Shown piece by piece: positions 1 to 10,519 of a stretch of DNA of 64,000 nucleotides. How positions within the stretch are numbered: position 1 is the stretch's first letter; each line of letters starts with the position of its first letter. The stretch is taken from assembly GCA_900312665.1 (NCBI GenBank), contig ONZQ02000014.1:1077664-1141663 (forward strand), given 5' to 3'. Under the pieces are notes generated by a model that saw only the letters and a program-made list of their open reading frames with translations, was not told where the DNA came from and searched no databases. This DNA comes from Cephalotrichum gorgonifer (lineage: Eukaryota > Ascomycota > Sordariomycetes > Microascales > Microascaceae). The position numbers were made by a program, and so were the translations under genes.

Positions 1-186
1 ATCTTGTATTACCCTTATTACTATTACCCCTTTCCTGGGACTCCATCTCGTATCATCGATGCGAGTATGATATGGAATCTTGTATTACCCTTATTACTAT
101 TACCCCTTTCCTGGGACTCCATCTCGTATCATCGATGCGAGTATGATATGGAATCTTGTATTACCCTTATTACTATTACCCCTTTC
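1..186. repeat. 76-bp tandem repeat, about 2.4 copies
   Basis: A 76-bp unit starts at 1, 77 and 153. The third copy breaks off after 186, where it diverges from the unit. Copies are essentially identical, which suggests recent expansion or homogenisation. The unit is pyrimidine-rich (TTACCC/TTACTATT runs) and has a small palindrome around ATCGAT. The array may extend left of the window. Short open frames crossing it only translate the repeat and are not genes. Confidence 0.9.
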
Positions 187-498
187 TTCTGTCCAGTTTG
201 GCTCTGGAGTAAACTTTACCCTTTTCCCCTTTCTTGAGGTGACACTCTTGGCATGTTACTCTAGACTGTAACGCTTCATGATGTATGTTTGTAATGGGGA
301 GGATAGTCTCAACCTCAACTTATGCTTGTCGATTCTTAGCAATACCCCGGGATCTACAACCTTTAAGCCTATGGGCATTCTGGCCTATAAATTAAGAAAA
401 AAGAGAGAATACATGTATCCAGATGTATCGCCAGTGCAATGGATATTTTACTGGGAGGACACACCTCGACGGCTCGATTATAATTCACAGGAGCGGGA
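187..498. other. Intergenic, no gene seen
   Basis: This lies between the tandem repeat and the 3' end of the nitrilase gene and probably holds the nitrilase 3' UTR. No coding or RNA signal was recognised. Confidence 0.5.
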
Positions 499-1620
499 CT
501 ACTTCTCCTCTGCCTCCTTCTCTCCCTCTCGATCCTCCACTCGAGCTGTAAACCGCCCGGGCTTCTGGTCGGCCCAATGCGACCTGCTATCGAATCCAAA
601 CTGAAGTATCTCAGGACGCTGGTAATGCCCGGCAGCATCAATCCAGACCTTCACCGCCTTGAGCTGCGACAGGTCAATCTCGGCCTGCACCAGCTTCTCC
701 TCCGACCCGGTGTGCGGCCCGGCCAGGAACGCGCAGAAGGGGTGCAGCACCGACGACCAGCCCCCTCCGGCCTTGACGAGGTCCTGCTTCCCCAGGTTCT
801 CCTCCATCCAGTCCAAGCACGTCTCGTCGACGTAGTTCGACGCCGTGATGACGAAGACCTGAGCCGTCAGCGCGTGCGCCTTCATTAGCGCCTCGATCTG
901 CGCGTCCGCGACAGCCTCGAAGCCCGCCATGGTCGACAGCGCGGGCCACGCGCCGGCGTGGATGTGCTGGTTCTGCGTGATGAGGGCCTGGCGCGCGCCG
1001 TTCATGGTGTTCTCCCAGCACGCCAGGCCACCGAGGTTGCACCCCAGCGACGAAATCGGCCAGGTGCGAAGCGTGCCGCCGTCACCCTGCGCCCAGACCA
1101 GGCGCTCGACGTACGTCGGCTGCAGCTTCCGGTGCACGCCCAGGATCGAGCCGTCGGCGTCGATGGTCACCTGCGAGTTGAAGAGGGTGTGGCCGTGGGC
1201 CATGCGCTCCGAGACGCCGAGGTTAACGGAGGTGCCCGTGCGGCGGCAGGCGTCCTGGATGGCGGCCATGTCCTCGCCGTTGTGCTCGACCACGACGCTC
1301 TGCTCGGCGTATTGGACGAGGGCAGATACTTGCTTTAGTGGGGGGTAGCATTCGATCCAGTACTAATATGAGAGGCGCTCAAGAATTAAGGAAATTAGGC
1401 CACGGCGGCAAGACACTATTATGGGGAAAGGTGTTCGAGACGGTGAGTGACTTACGGGGTAGCCGGGGATGAAGGTCTCGGGGAAGACGAGGAGCTTAAT
1501 GTCTTCGGCTGCCGCTTGTTCGATGAGGCGGACGACCTTCTTTATCGTAGCCGTCTTGTCCATGAAGACGGGGGCGGCGTGGGCCGCCGCTACCTTGAAC
1601 TTCGTCTGCTTAGAGGCCAT
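499..1620 (-). CDS. Nitrilase (carbon-nitrogen hydrolase), 2 exons
   Basis: Exons 1620-1456 and 1362-499, joined over a 93-nt intron (donor GTAAGT, acceptor TTAG), give 342 aa, the usual fungal nitrilase length. The join restores PGYPYWIECYPP, as expected in this family. The Glu-Lys-Cys triad is visible: E48 in FPETF, K134 in HRKLQPTYVE and C170 in GLACWEN. Such enzymes hydrolyse nitriles to acids plus ammonia, or to amides in cyanide-hydratase relatives; the substrate cannot be told from sequence. No signal peptide is seen, so it is probably cytosolic. It is divergent from the ankyrin gene. Its first exon and promoter have a decayed partner at 4.44-4.65 kb. Confidence 0.9.
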
Positions 1621-2549
1621 GATTGCAACAGTAGTAGGATAGGTACAGAGAGAAGTCGTGGACGGTAGGTAGGGAGAAAAAAGCGTGCTCGTAAAGGCTT
1701 GGCGATGTTGTGAAGCTGCGGTGTGATGTAGTAGAGATACCCCACTTTTGAAGTACTGGACCCTTAAAGAAGAGATACCATAACCCCACTTTTCAATGGA
1801 ACTGGGACTGTTCAAGCTAGAACTGCTACAAATCCGTAATATCTCGGACACCAGGTGTTCCAACGAATAGCGCCGTGTAAGTCAGGCGCCGGACTGCTAA
1901 CACCCCTGGCACATGCATGAACCATTTACAAGTACAGCGGGATGTTAATTATCATCCACCCGAACGAACCCAAAGGTCCATTGAGGGATTAAACGCTGTT
2001 TCCACCCCTCCTTTGGTTGTTCACTAAATAATACTACGCCGGCCCCGCTCCCGGCCGGCCGGGCGTCACTCCGACTCGGAAGTGGGGCACAACACCTACC
2101 ATGTACCTAACGTCCCCAGTGCCATGACGCCAAGGGGCTTCTCGTACCAGCATATTCGTATGTAGTCGAGCCGGTGTGATGCTCAGCGGGACCCTACAAC
2201 GAGGATGAAGACCAATTCACAAAGTACGCCTAGATCCGACTTGCTATTACTCACCCCGTAGTTTTACCCCTGCCGTGGACTAGGAAGAGGTGCCCGCACA
2301 CCCTGTCGCCTACATCGTCTTAACCACACACCTCCCCCCTCGCCCCGACTCCTCGGTGGGTTGCTCTTGCCCAGCAAGGACTCGTCCCCTGTGGACCTGG
2401 CCGAACGTACATGTAACCATTGAGAGCCTCATACTTTAAGCCAGCCGTGTCCGTCCACCCGTACCATTCCTTCTCCTAATCCTTCTCCTCGCTTTCCATC
2501 CTCTACCCCCCCCTCAACCTCAACCTCGACCTTATATCAAAACTCAACA
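1621..2549. promoter_or_regulatory. Divergent intergenic region, nitrilase / ankyrin gene
   Basis: About 930 bp separates the two divergent start codons. The part next to the nitrilase (about 1621-1730) is the segment duplicated at 4.55-4.65 kb. The side next to the ankyrin gene ends in a CT-rich leader (about 2465-2530) typical of fungal 5' UTRs. No specific regulator site was recognised. Confidence 0.5.
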
Positions 2550-4294
2550 ATGGAGGGCCACACGTACCAAAAGTCCCGGCCGGATCCCGTCTACACCGCC
2601 GTATGCGACGGAAACCTCGCCAAACTCCAAACCCTCCTCGAAGCGGGTCGTGAGCTCGATCTCGAGACAAGAATCGAGTTTGATACCCCCCTTATGGCCG
2701 CCGTCAAGCGCAACAACCTAGAAGCTGTGCAGATGCTCCTTGAGGCGGGTGCTGACCCCTGCTATCCGCATGTCGATGGGGTTGGCGAGTATACTCCGTT
2801 GCATACTGCTGCCCAGTGGGGCCACTTGGAAATCATACGCCTGCTATGGACGACAATACCATCTGAGAAGCTCGCTCTGCACGAAAATAAGCCCCGTTTC
2901 GAAGGGTGCCTAGTACTGGCGGCCCGCTATGGTCACACATCCGTACTCAAGTACTTGCTTGACGGGTGGCTTGATAGTCTTGGGTGGAGTGCTCACGCTA
3001 CGGAAGGGGCTCTCTGTTCTGCTGCTGCTGCATATGAAGTACATTCTGCGATGCTGCTCCTCGATAGGGTGAAGACGTACAGCCCCGGTGCGCTGAAGTT
3101 TGCGCTCTTCTCTGTGGTTAGGCACAAGGTTAGAGACCCTGTCTGTCCCTATCCCGATGCTCCCTTCGGGGCTGTGGATCCCATCAGTCAGGAGCTCTTG
3201 GTAAAGGCCCTAATCGAGGCTGGGCCGCTCGACCCGGATCTATCTTATTGGCAATTACCTATGATTCACCACGCCATCCACGCAATCGATCTTATCGGCG
3301 CTTTACGAGGCCTTCTTGCAAAGGGTAAATCATTCCCTTGAGGGGGTGGTGGGGACTTGCCTCGACTGAACTATCCAACCGCAGACTCTAATCTTACTCT
3401 CCACAAACAGGTGCCAATCCCAACGCTCAGAACGAGAGGGGAATGACTCCACTCCAGCGTCTCTCCGTGCCAACGTTCACTCGTGCGGAAAATGAATTCG
3501 ACCAGGAGTTCAGCCTCCACGAAACAGGAATCCACCTCCTTCTCGAGCACGGCGCGTCGGTAACGGCTGCAGACCACGAAGGGGAAACCCCGCTCCATGC
3601 CGCGGCATTCGGGTGCCCCCTCCATCTATTCCAGCGCTACCTCGCCACCTTAGATGAAACCCAGGACGCCCTCTCCGCAGTCAACAACCACGGCGAAACA
3701 CTGCTACACTATGCAGCTGCCGGGGGCAACATTGGCGTCATGCGCTTCCTCCTAGAGGAGTTCCCGCAGACAAGTGTCGATATCGTCAACAGGGCCAACT
3801 CGAACGGCTGGACCCCGCTCATCTGCGCCCTGGCCCCGACGCGCATGGGGGAAGACAACATGCAAGAGAGCAAGAAGACCCCCACAGAGGCGTTGCAGGC
3901 CGCCCAACTCCTTCTGTCCTACGGCGCCGACCCAGCGGCCATCACCGCCGAGGGCTGGACCGCACTGCACTGGCTCGCCTCCTACAGGACTCATCCTGGC
4001 GACACGCGTTTCTCTGCGCTGGCGGTGGCGCTCATCCACAAGGGCGCACCGCTACAGGCCAAGGCGAGGCGCATGAAGCGGGGCTGGGAGCGCCTGAGCT
4101 GGTATCCCGCAGTGGACCCCAACCCGTCACACTGCCTTCCGTGGGGGTTCCGGATGCAGCGGATGTTTAAGGAAGCACCAAAGGGTGTCTTTGTGGTCGA
4201 TGCAACGACGGCCTCCGACTGGGCGCGCCGATGCAAATCCAAGGAGGTTGAGAGGGTACTGCTTGCGCGGGAGGAGGAAACTCGCGCTGGTTAG
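2550..4294 (+). CDS. Ankyrin-repeat protein, 2 exons
   Basis: Exons 2550-3324 and 3411-4294 (donor GTAAAT, acceptor ACAG) give 552 aa. The join reads AKGANPNAQNERGMTPLQRL, a continuous ankyrin repeat, which fixes the intron. Ankyrin signatures recur along the whole protein, for example FDTPLMAAVKRNNLEAVQMLLEAG near the N-terminus, YTPLHTAAQWGHLEIIRLL, GETPLHAAAFG, GETLLHYAAAGGN and GWTALHWLAS. These repeats are protein-protein interaction scaffolds. There is no catalytic domain, signal peptide or membrane segment, so the partner and role are unknown. It is transcribed away from the nitrilase, and the nitrilase relic lies just downstream. Confidence 0.85.
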
Positions 4295-4435
4295 ACCTAT
4301 GTACCTCGCATTTTCTATAATTCAGTGAAACCCACCAACAAGCAGATCCTATATGAAGGTGGAGAATCTGGAATCTAACACCCGGGAAGGAAGGTGTGGG
4401 CATGTTCTTAAATATAGTTGTGCATAATAGGGTGT

Positions 4436-4650
4436 GACCATGATGTTGGTCGTTTCTTGCTTGATGAGATGGATGGTCTTCCTCATCGTGACCGTCGTGT
4501 CCAGGAAGACAGGGGCGGTCAACCTGAGCTTGATTGGCTTAGAGGCCATGATTGTAAGAGTAAGACGAGTATAGAGAGAAGTTGTGGATGGTGGGTAGAA
4601 GCGTACCTGTGAGAGCCTTTACGATATTATAAAGCTGTAGTGTGAATCAG
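4436..4650 (-). pseudogene. Truncated decayed copy of nitrilase exon 1 and its promoter
   Basis: Read on the minus strand, 4549-4436 encodes MASKPIKLRLTAPVFLDTTVT..., aligning with the nitrilase start MASKQTKFKVAAAHAAPVFMDKTAT... with a 3-residue deletion. Similarity is lost before the catalytic FPETF motif. The DNA upstream of both ATGs also aligns (4550-4650 against 1621-1730), with shared blocks such as AGAGAGAAGT and GTGTGA. Most differences are transitions. It therefore looks like a partial segmental duplicate carrying promoter plus 5' coding sequence. An ORF continues to 4349 in unrelated sequence and is unlikely to make a working enzyme. Confidence 0.75.
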
Positions 4651-4836
4651 GGACAAGCACTCGATTGTTCTATAATATAAGGCGAGTTGCTTGGTTTACC
4701 CCAAATACTACCACTGATATGCGGTGGGTTGAATTATATCAAGGACCAATCACTTACAAGAATTTTCTTCTCTCAAGCATTCCTGCCTCAGTCTTGTATT
4801 ACTTATTACCTATTAACAATCCCCTTACTGATTCCC

Positions 4837-6467
4837 TTACTTACACAGACCCTTGACCAGCCCCGCCCTCTCCCCGACCAACCCATCAAAGTACGCCAAC
4901 AGGGTCTGCGCGGGGATCATATCCATGAGACCCAGCGTCGGGCTCGATGACTTCAACACCTGCCCGTTGAACAGGACCCGGACGTAGTGCTCGTCCGCTC
5001 CTCCGGCGGGGGGAGGTCCAGGCCTAGGCCCACGCCCGGGCTTCGTGCCCTTCGCCCTCTTCTTATACAGCTCGAAGACGACCTCGGAGCCCATGCCGGG
5101 CCACACCATCTCGTCCAGCTGCAGGATGGAGAGCAGTCGGGAGACGGACCCGTCGTGCGCGACGTTGTGGGCGTATATCACCTCGTTCGTCCCCGCGACG
5201 GCGGCACGCAGGTTCTCCGCCAGCTCCGCGATCCAGACGCCGTAGCTCGCCACGCTGGCGGCGAGCGAGTCCGGCGCGTCGCGGTAGATCTGGCTGTACT
5301 CCCAGTTGCCCAGGCGGTACACGGCGTCCGCGAGAGCCTGCGTGACGCACGTGGTGGAGTTGGCGCCGTCGACGAGCTTGCAGGGGAGCGGCTTCGCGTG
5401 GCACTGGCGCGCGGAGAGGTTGTCGTAGTAGTGGTCGAAGGAAGCGTGGAAGCCGCCGTCGGAGGGGGGCACGCCCGAGATGTCGTCTAGAGTGGCGAAG
5501 AGGCCGGCCGACGCGGTGAGGTGGTCCTGCCAGGCGGCGTTGGCGGAGGACTTTATGGCATTGAAGAGGCGGGAGGCGGCGGGGCAGCTGTACTGCGGTT
5601 CTAGGCTGTCGATCCCGGCGGCCTATTTTATCGGGTTAGTGAGTGGTCTGCGTGTGTATAGGAGGGGAGAGCTGCTCACCTGGATAGACAGGGGGACGGA
5701 GTCCTTTGCGCCCCACATCCCGTTGACGACCATGCCGGCGACCTGGCTCGTGATGACGTTGTTCGTCACGCGGTACCGGACCTTGCTCGCCCAGTCCCCC
5801 TTGTTCCGCGGGAGGAAGCCCAGGAGGTCGTGGTAGACGCCGTAGAGGTCCCTACCGTGGACCCAGGAGTCGTCGAGTCCCTGGGACGTGATCTGCGGGA
5901 ACTGGCACGTCCCGATCCAGCCGCTGGGCACGAAGGGGTTCACGTTGGAGGTGTAGCCCTTCCAGTAGGTCCTCGACGGGTCGTGCCCCTCAAAGGGCTC
6001 CCCGTAGTAGAACAGACCCTGGTCGTCGCAGTTCCAGTGGTACGGCTCCACGGGGAAGGCGTTGGACGCGTAGGGCGTGCGCTTGTGGTGGCGGTGGACC
6101 TAAAGCGGTGGTCAGAACTGAAGAAGTAGAAGAGAAAGAGAGAAATCAAAGGCACGGAGGAGATGCCGTCACTCAAGAAACTCACAAGCTCGACGTATTG
6201 GAGCTCGTACTCCGCAGGTGCCTGGACGTACTCCCTCTTCCGCACGTGCGGCATGTTACACCAGTTGTAGGTGCCGTACTTGTCGTCCGGGGTGTCGGAC
6301 GAGTCGTATATGAAGCCGTACGCCCCGTCGGCGTTGAGGGCGGAGTCCAGGTCGTTGACCTTGGATCCAGAGGGAGGGTACCACGCGAGGTCCACATCCG
6401 CGGCGGCCGTCGGCGCCAGGAACGGCACGGAGGCCAGGAGGAGCGCGGAGCCTTTTGAGAAGTACAT
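4837..6467 (-). CDS. Secreted histidine acid phosphatase, 3 exons
   Basis: Exons 6467-6186, 6099-5680 and 5622-4837 (donors GTGAGT and GTGAGC, acceptors TTTAG and ATAG) give 495 aa. Intron 1 splits the catalytic box and joining restores LVHRHHKRTPYASNAFP, the RHxxRTP phosphohistidine motif (His98). The C-terminal acid/base pair appears in YAHNVAHDGS near residue 390. MYFSKGSALLLASVPFLAPTAAA looks like a signal peptide, so I start at 6467. An in-frame ATG at 6548 would add 27 residues. Members of this clan release phosphate from phosphomonoesters, phytate or 2-phosphoxylose. The substrate is not deducible here. Confidence 0.85.
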
Positions 6468-7074
6468 GGCGGCGCAATAGGAAGCTATGACGAGTGATGC
6501 GGCGAGAGTCAAGGAGGCGGGATCCAGCCGGGCACAGGCGGTGTCCATCTTATACAAATACAGGTGGGAAAACATTCCATAGTGCTCTTACGATGCCGTA
6601 CCTGCCGGCCACGTGGGTGATGGAACCAGGGAGGAGTAGGAGTACGGATTCTAGCGCGATGGAGAGGGCCCAGGGGGAGGGGAAGGGGGGAGATTACGAT
6701 CAAGACGGCGTTGTTCTATTTAGGTATGTGTTCGTGTGCGTGTCTCGGATGCGTGAGCGCCATTGGAGAGTCTGATGTAGGTACGTACTCGTACGCTGTG
6801 TGGACGGATGGCGAGGTAGCACGTGGGAGGGGAGCTGTTCAGGAGTGGCTGGCGGGGCGCCAACTGCATTCTAACGGCTCCGTTAATAGGGCCTTTAGGT
6901 GATCCTAGCTTAGGGGCAGGCGGAGCTTTACGGATAATACTCCGTATTACTTGGACCATGGATTACTCTCAGGATGGATTACTCTCAAGACGACGCCGCC
7001 CCTGCAACTTCAACGCCACAAATAGTTCTCAGGTGTCAGGTAGCGCGCAATCTTCCACTCTTCACAAACTCGCA
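6468..7074. other. Phosphatase promoter side, intergenic
   Basis: This is upstream DNA of the phosphatase gene. The motif TACTCCGTA occurs at 6938-6946 inside an imperfect palindrome; the same motif recurs in other intergenic regions of this window. No gene was seen. Confidence 0.5.
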
Positions 7075-7146
7075 GCTTTAGTAGTATAGTGGTTAGTACA
7101 TCACTTTGTGGCAGTGAAAACGGACGTTCGATTCTTCCCTGAAGCA
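7075..7146 (+). tRNA. tRNA-His (GTG), copy 1
   Basis: A 72-nt cloverleaf without intron. The acceptor stem GCTTTAG/CTGAAGC has one G-T pair, the D arm is GTAT-AGTGGTTA-GTAC, and the anticodon arm TCACT-TTGTGGC-AGTGA carries anticodon GTG. The T arm is GGACG-TTCGATT-CTTCC with a C-T mismatch at 52-62, and the discriminator is A. A T-run at about 7152-7158 is a good Pol III terminator. The -1 base is not G, as usual in eukaryotes, where G-1 is added after transcription. Confidence 0.85.
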
Positions 7147-7346
7147 GCAATATCTTTTTTGCTCTCCCCTCTCTCACTCTCACCCTCTCCTCTCATTATT
7201 TCCTACTTTCCCCTCGTTCCCTTTTTGAATCTTTGTTTCTTTGCGCAAGAAATTCTAAACAGGGGTAATATTTCCTAGTCCCACATTGAGTACGATCTTT
7301 CACATCGAATTAGGACGCAAACCTTCAATCTCGCCATAGACCCGCA

Positions 7347-7418
7347 GCCTTAGTAGTATAGTGGTTAGTACATCACTTTGTGGCAGTGAAAACGGACGTT
7401 CGATTCTTCCCTGGGGCA
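7347..7418 (+). tRNA. tRNA-His (GTG), copy 2
   Basis: The body (positions 8-65) is identical to copy 1, 272 nt upstream. Only the acceptor stem differs: GCCTTAG/CTGGGGC, which still pairs fully, with T-A changed to C-G at pair 3-70 and T-A to T-G at 4-69. It has the same T-stem mismatch and is followed by a T-run at about 7425-7433. Confidence 0.85.
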
Positions 7419-10400
7419 GCAATTCTTTTTTTTGCTCCTTCTCTCTTGTGATTTGATCGAGGGACTAAGAACATGCCGAGGGGCTAACCGACAGTGTTAC
7501 GAACTGGTCGCCGAATCAGGGAGTCTTCATTACGGCTTACTTTCTTTACCAATCCATCCCGCCTTTTGTCTGGCGCCGATGGATACCTGCCAAGACCGGG
7601 GTCTGAGGCCCACTTCATCTATACCGGAGCGGAGTGTGGATCACGACTTTCTACGTACACGGCAAAGGAAGATAGCTGCGTCCAAGAGCAAAACAGTTAG
7701 GTTATATTGTCTAATCAAACAACTCGAACTAATCGCGGGATCCCACGATCTAAAAATCCAAGGTAACGCACAAACTAATCGCAGGTGACCCCACGATCCT
7801 AAGTCCTGCTTCTGCATCCGCCGGCTTGCGAGAACGGGGACCCCTATTCAGTGTTGGCGGGGGGGGGGCAGAGTTCAGTTGCGTATACCACAATTGGTGC
7901 AGATCATCGAGTCATCGCTCTCGTTTTGAGCTTTGCAAGAATAGCATGTGTATTTAGCAGATGGGGGAGGCGGCGGAGGAGCTTGGGGACTCGGGGCTTT
8001 CGGGTGGGCGCTTTGGGGAGCGCTCCGGGGAGGGTTCGGGGGATTGGGGTTATGCATGGAGTCAGGGTTTGGTTTGGTGGAAGGGAGGTGGAGAGGCCGT
8101 GGCTGGCGGGTGCAAGAGCTGGAGGCGGGGGCGGGTAGGCCGTTTTGTACGATTGGTCTGGGTACTTTTGGTGTTGTGGTTGAAGGTACCTAGTGGAGTT
8201 TGCGAGCTGAGGGATTGCTAGGTCTGGCAGTGGCTGTTGCCGGTTTGTGCATATGGGTTCGAGTACTTTGGTGTGTTTCTAGAGTTTATGGTGTTGTATT
8301 GTGTGTGTTGGTGAGTGTGTTGAAGGTAATGGAGACATGGGGATATTCCGGGTTCTTGAGCACCGTTCTTATAGATGTGAGGCTCGCCGTTCCTCGATCA
8401 AATCGCCAGAAGACCTTATCGTCATGACTTCCCACAAGCCTCTATCTTTAGAAATGGTTCTTCGTGCATCCGAAGCTGGAAGCGCGGTCAAAGGGCTCGA
8501 TCCCGGAGTCCCTGTCGCCCTCGAACGTCTTTGCATTGGGCGCTTCGGGAGTTTCCCACAAGGGCTATGATGTCCCGTGGATTATGAGCCGCGTCGGAGG
8601 GGATCATGGTAAAGAGCCCAGATCAAGGGAATGACCTCAGAAACCTTACCCCTGATACCTGAGTCAAAGGAAGGGTCTACCCGCGTCTATGCTAGCATCA
8701 ATGATTCGGGGGTCTCTATCAGTGCGGATGACATCTGGTGGCACCCAAGACGGGGCAGAATGTAAAAGCAGAAAGATCGTTTTCAAACGAAGTTTACTCA
8801 GGGGCCCTGCCCTCCGCCAGCTGCCAGGGCTGAGAAAGGGGGTGCCGCTGGCGAATTCCTCTACACCAGAGGCCTTTCATAATGAAGAGAACATCCCGTA
8901 GAAATTGAAACGTGCTGCTGGAGGAGCAAGTAGGAAGAATTGCTACCAATCAGGGGTGATACCCACTGACATCCGAGGGAAAACTTCTCGTCTAAGGGGG
9001 TCTTTATACTTCAAGGGTGTCTTACAAGTGATGTGACATCCCTTAGTACGGCAGGTTTGGGCTGGAGGTACAGGGAAAGTGGGACGCGGTAAAAGGAGGT
9101 AGCAGATCCATACGTGCCTCTACTTAATTCCCTTCTTAATGAAAGCCCCTTACCCGCTATCTGCTTTGGGCTAGAGACTTCTCGAATAAGCAAGGATGTC
9201 CATGATGTGTGGATGGCGGAATAGGGAATGAGCGCGCTCGGTGTGATCAAGTCGCGGGACGTATCACATAGGCCACTCTATTTTCGGGCGTGCCGGTCCA
9301 GGGCGGGAAAGCAGTGTTTGCTCCTTGTTTTATGTCAACAGATCTTCCGCTTCCATTTATAGGTGTGATTGCTGTCCAGGATGGGTGTGGTCCGACTTGG
9401 GTTCATGCTTGATGCGTCGTGACTGGGACAGAATGCCTGGGGTGATGGCCTCTTTGTGTAATAGAAAGAGAGCCCTCATTCTGCTCGAATCATAAGCATA
9501 TCTCCTGTTGGGTGTTGATGGTCGCAGCCCCAACTGTCCCTGGGGCGGCCGTGGTGTAGCTCGTCACCTTCGCTCATGCCGGCGTGGCCGACCAGTGGCA
9601 GCGACTTCTACCTACATACAAATAGGTGACCATAAATTAATAGATAGAACAAAATAGACCAACACAATCCCTGAGTAGAAAAAGGAAATTTTCATCTGGC
9701 TCAAACCATACGGCATCTTCTCGATCCCCTTCTCGTGCCTGGCCTGCGTGACTTTGTAAGTGGGCATATATACTGCAAATGGGATGGCGACTTATCTACA
9801 GTTGTCGACGGCTGGACGTCGGTGACACGCCAGAAGACGTCATCAACTATCTGTGAAGGAAAAGCTTTGGATTTGAAACGCCATCTCCTGGTCACGGACC
9901 TCCCGATCCGGGGGGTGGTCCCGCCCGGATCTCGCGGGGACGACCCTGGGGAACGCGGTTGAGCTCTTGCACTCGCCCCAAACGTAAATGAACGCGGGGA
10001 AATAGAGGCGCCTTCGTCCACCTCGCCACCACTGGTGCTCCACCCGGATTACGTTCCGGCTCACAGTCCGAATACTAGACAGATCAGGTCCGGTCCAGCG
10101 CCCTTTGCATCTTGTTCTCCGTAGCTGCCGCTGTCAGATTTTAGGTTTGGCGTTGTTCGAGTGTTTTTCTATGGAGCCGCCTTGGCGCAGATTTTGAAAC
10201 ATTTCGAGCTCGAGCGACCTGACAACTCCGTGCCATCCCTTTCTGTTTCTGTCTCTTAACCCCGATTCTTCATCATCCTTTTCTCTTACTCTTCATTCCG
10301 ATCGCGATTTTTTTTTCTGGTCTAGTCATCTTAACTTTAATCTCGTCCCATTCTCATTTCTCTCTTGGCGCTGGCACCGCCTCAGATCTAATCGCGACCT

Positions 10401-10519
10401 TGTGGAGTACTTTCTCCAGGTACCTCCCCGCGACTCGCAGACGTCATCGTCATAGCCTCATTTCTCTGTTTCTCTTGTGGCTCATCTGCAGCAGTCGGAA
10501 GGACTTCCCTCCCGCCACG
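7419..10519. other. Gene-poor 3.1-kb stretch
   Basis: No convincing gene with conserved motifs or clean splicing is visible. Short open frames lack family similarity. The only item of note is a small minus-strand zinc-ribbon-like ORF at 7875-8057. The last 250 bp before 10520 is CT-rich and is probably the 5' UTR and promoter of the P450 gene. A decayed transposon is possible, but I see no terminal repeats. Confidence 0.5.
7875..8057 (-). CDS. Possible small Pro-rich protein ending in a CxxC zinc-ribbon-like motif
   Basis: The 60-aa frame starts with a Pro-rich half (NPPNPPRSAPQSA..., PPPPPP) and ends YTCYSCKAQNESDDSMICTNCGIRN. That tail has two CxxC knuckles 12 residues apart, a plausible zinc-binding spacing. 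The frame stays open upstream to a stop near 8190, where TAG|GT could also be a splice acceptor, so this may be the last exon of a longer gene. I could not find a convincing first exon. It could also be a relic. Confidence 0.3.
   Translation of the reverse strand: MHNPNPPNPPRSAPQSAHPKAPSPQAPPPPPPSAKYTCYSCKAQNESDDSMICTNCGIRN

Noticed and set aside
1..186. CRISPR array
   Set aside because: Direct tandem repeats without spacers in a eukaryotic genome.
4..271. Two repetitive open frames giving near-identical peptides
   Set aside because: They only translate the 76-bp tandem repeat in phase; no independent coding evidence.
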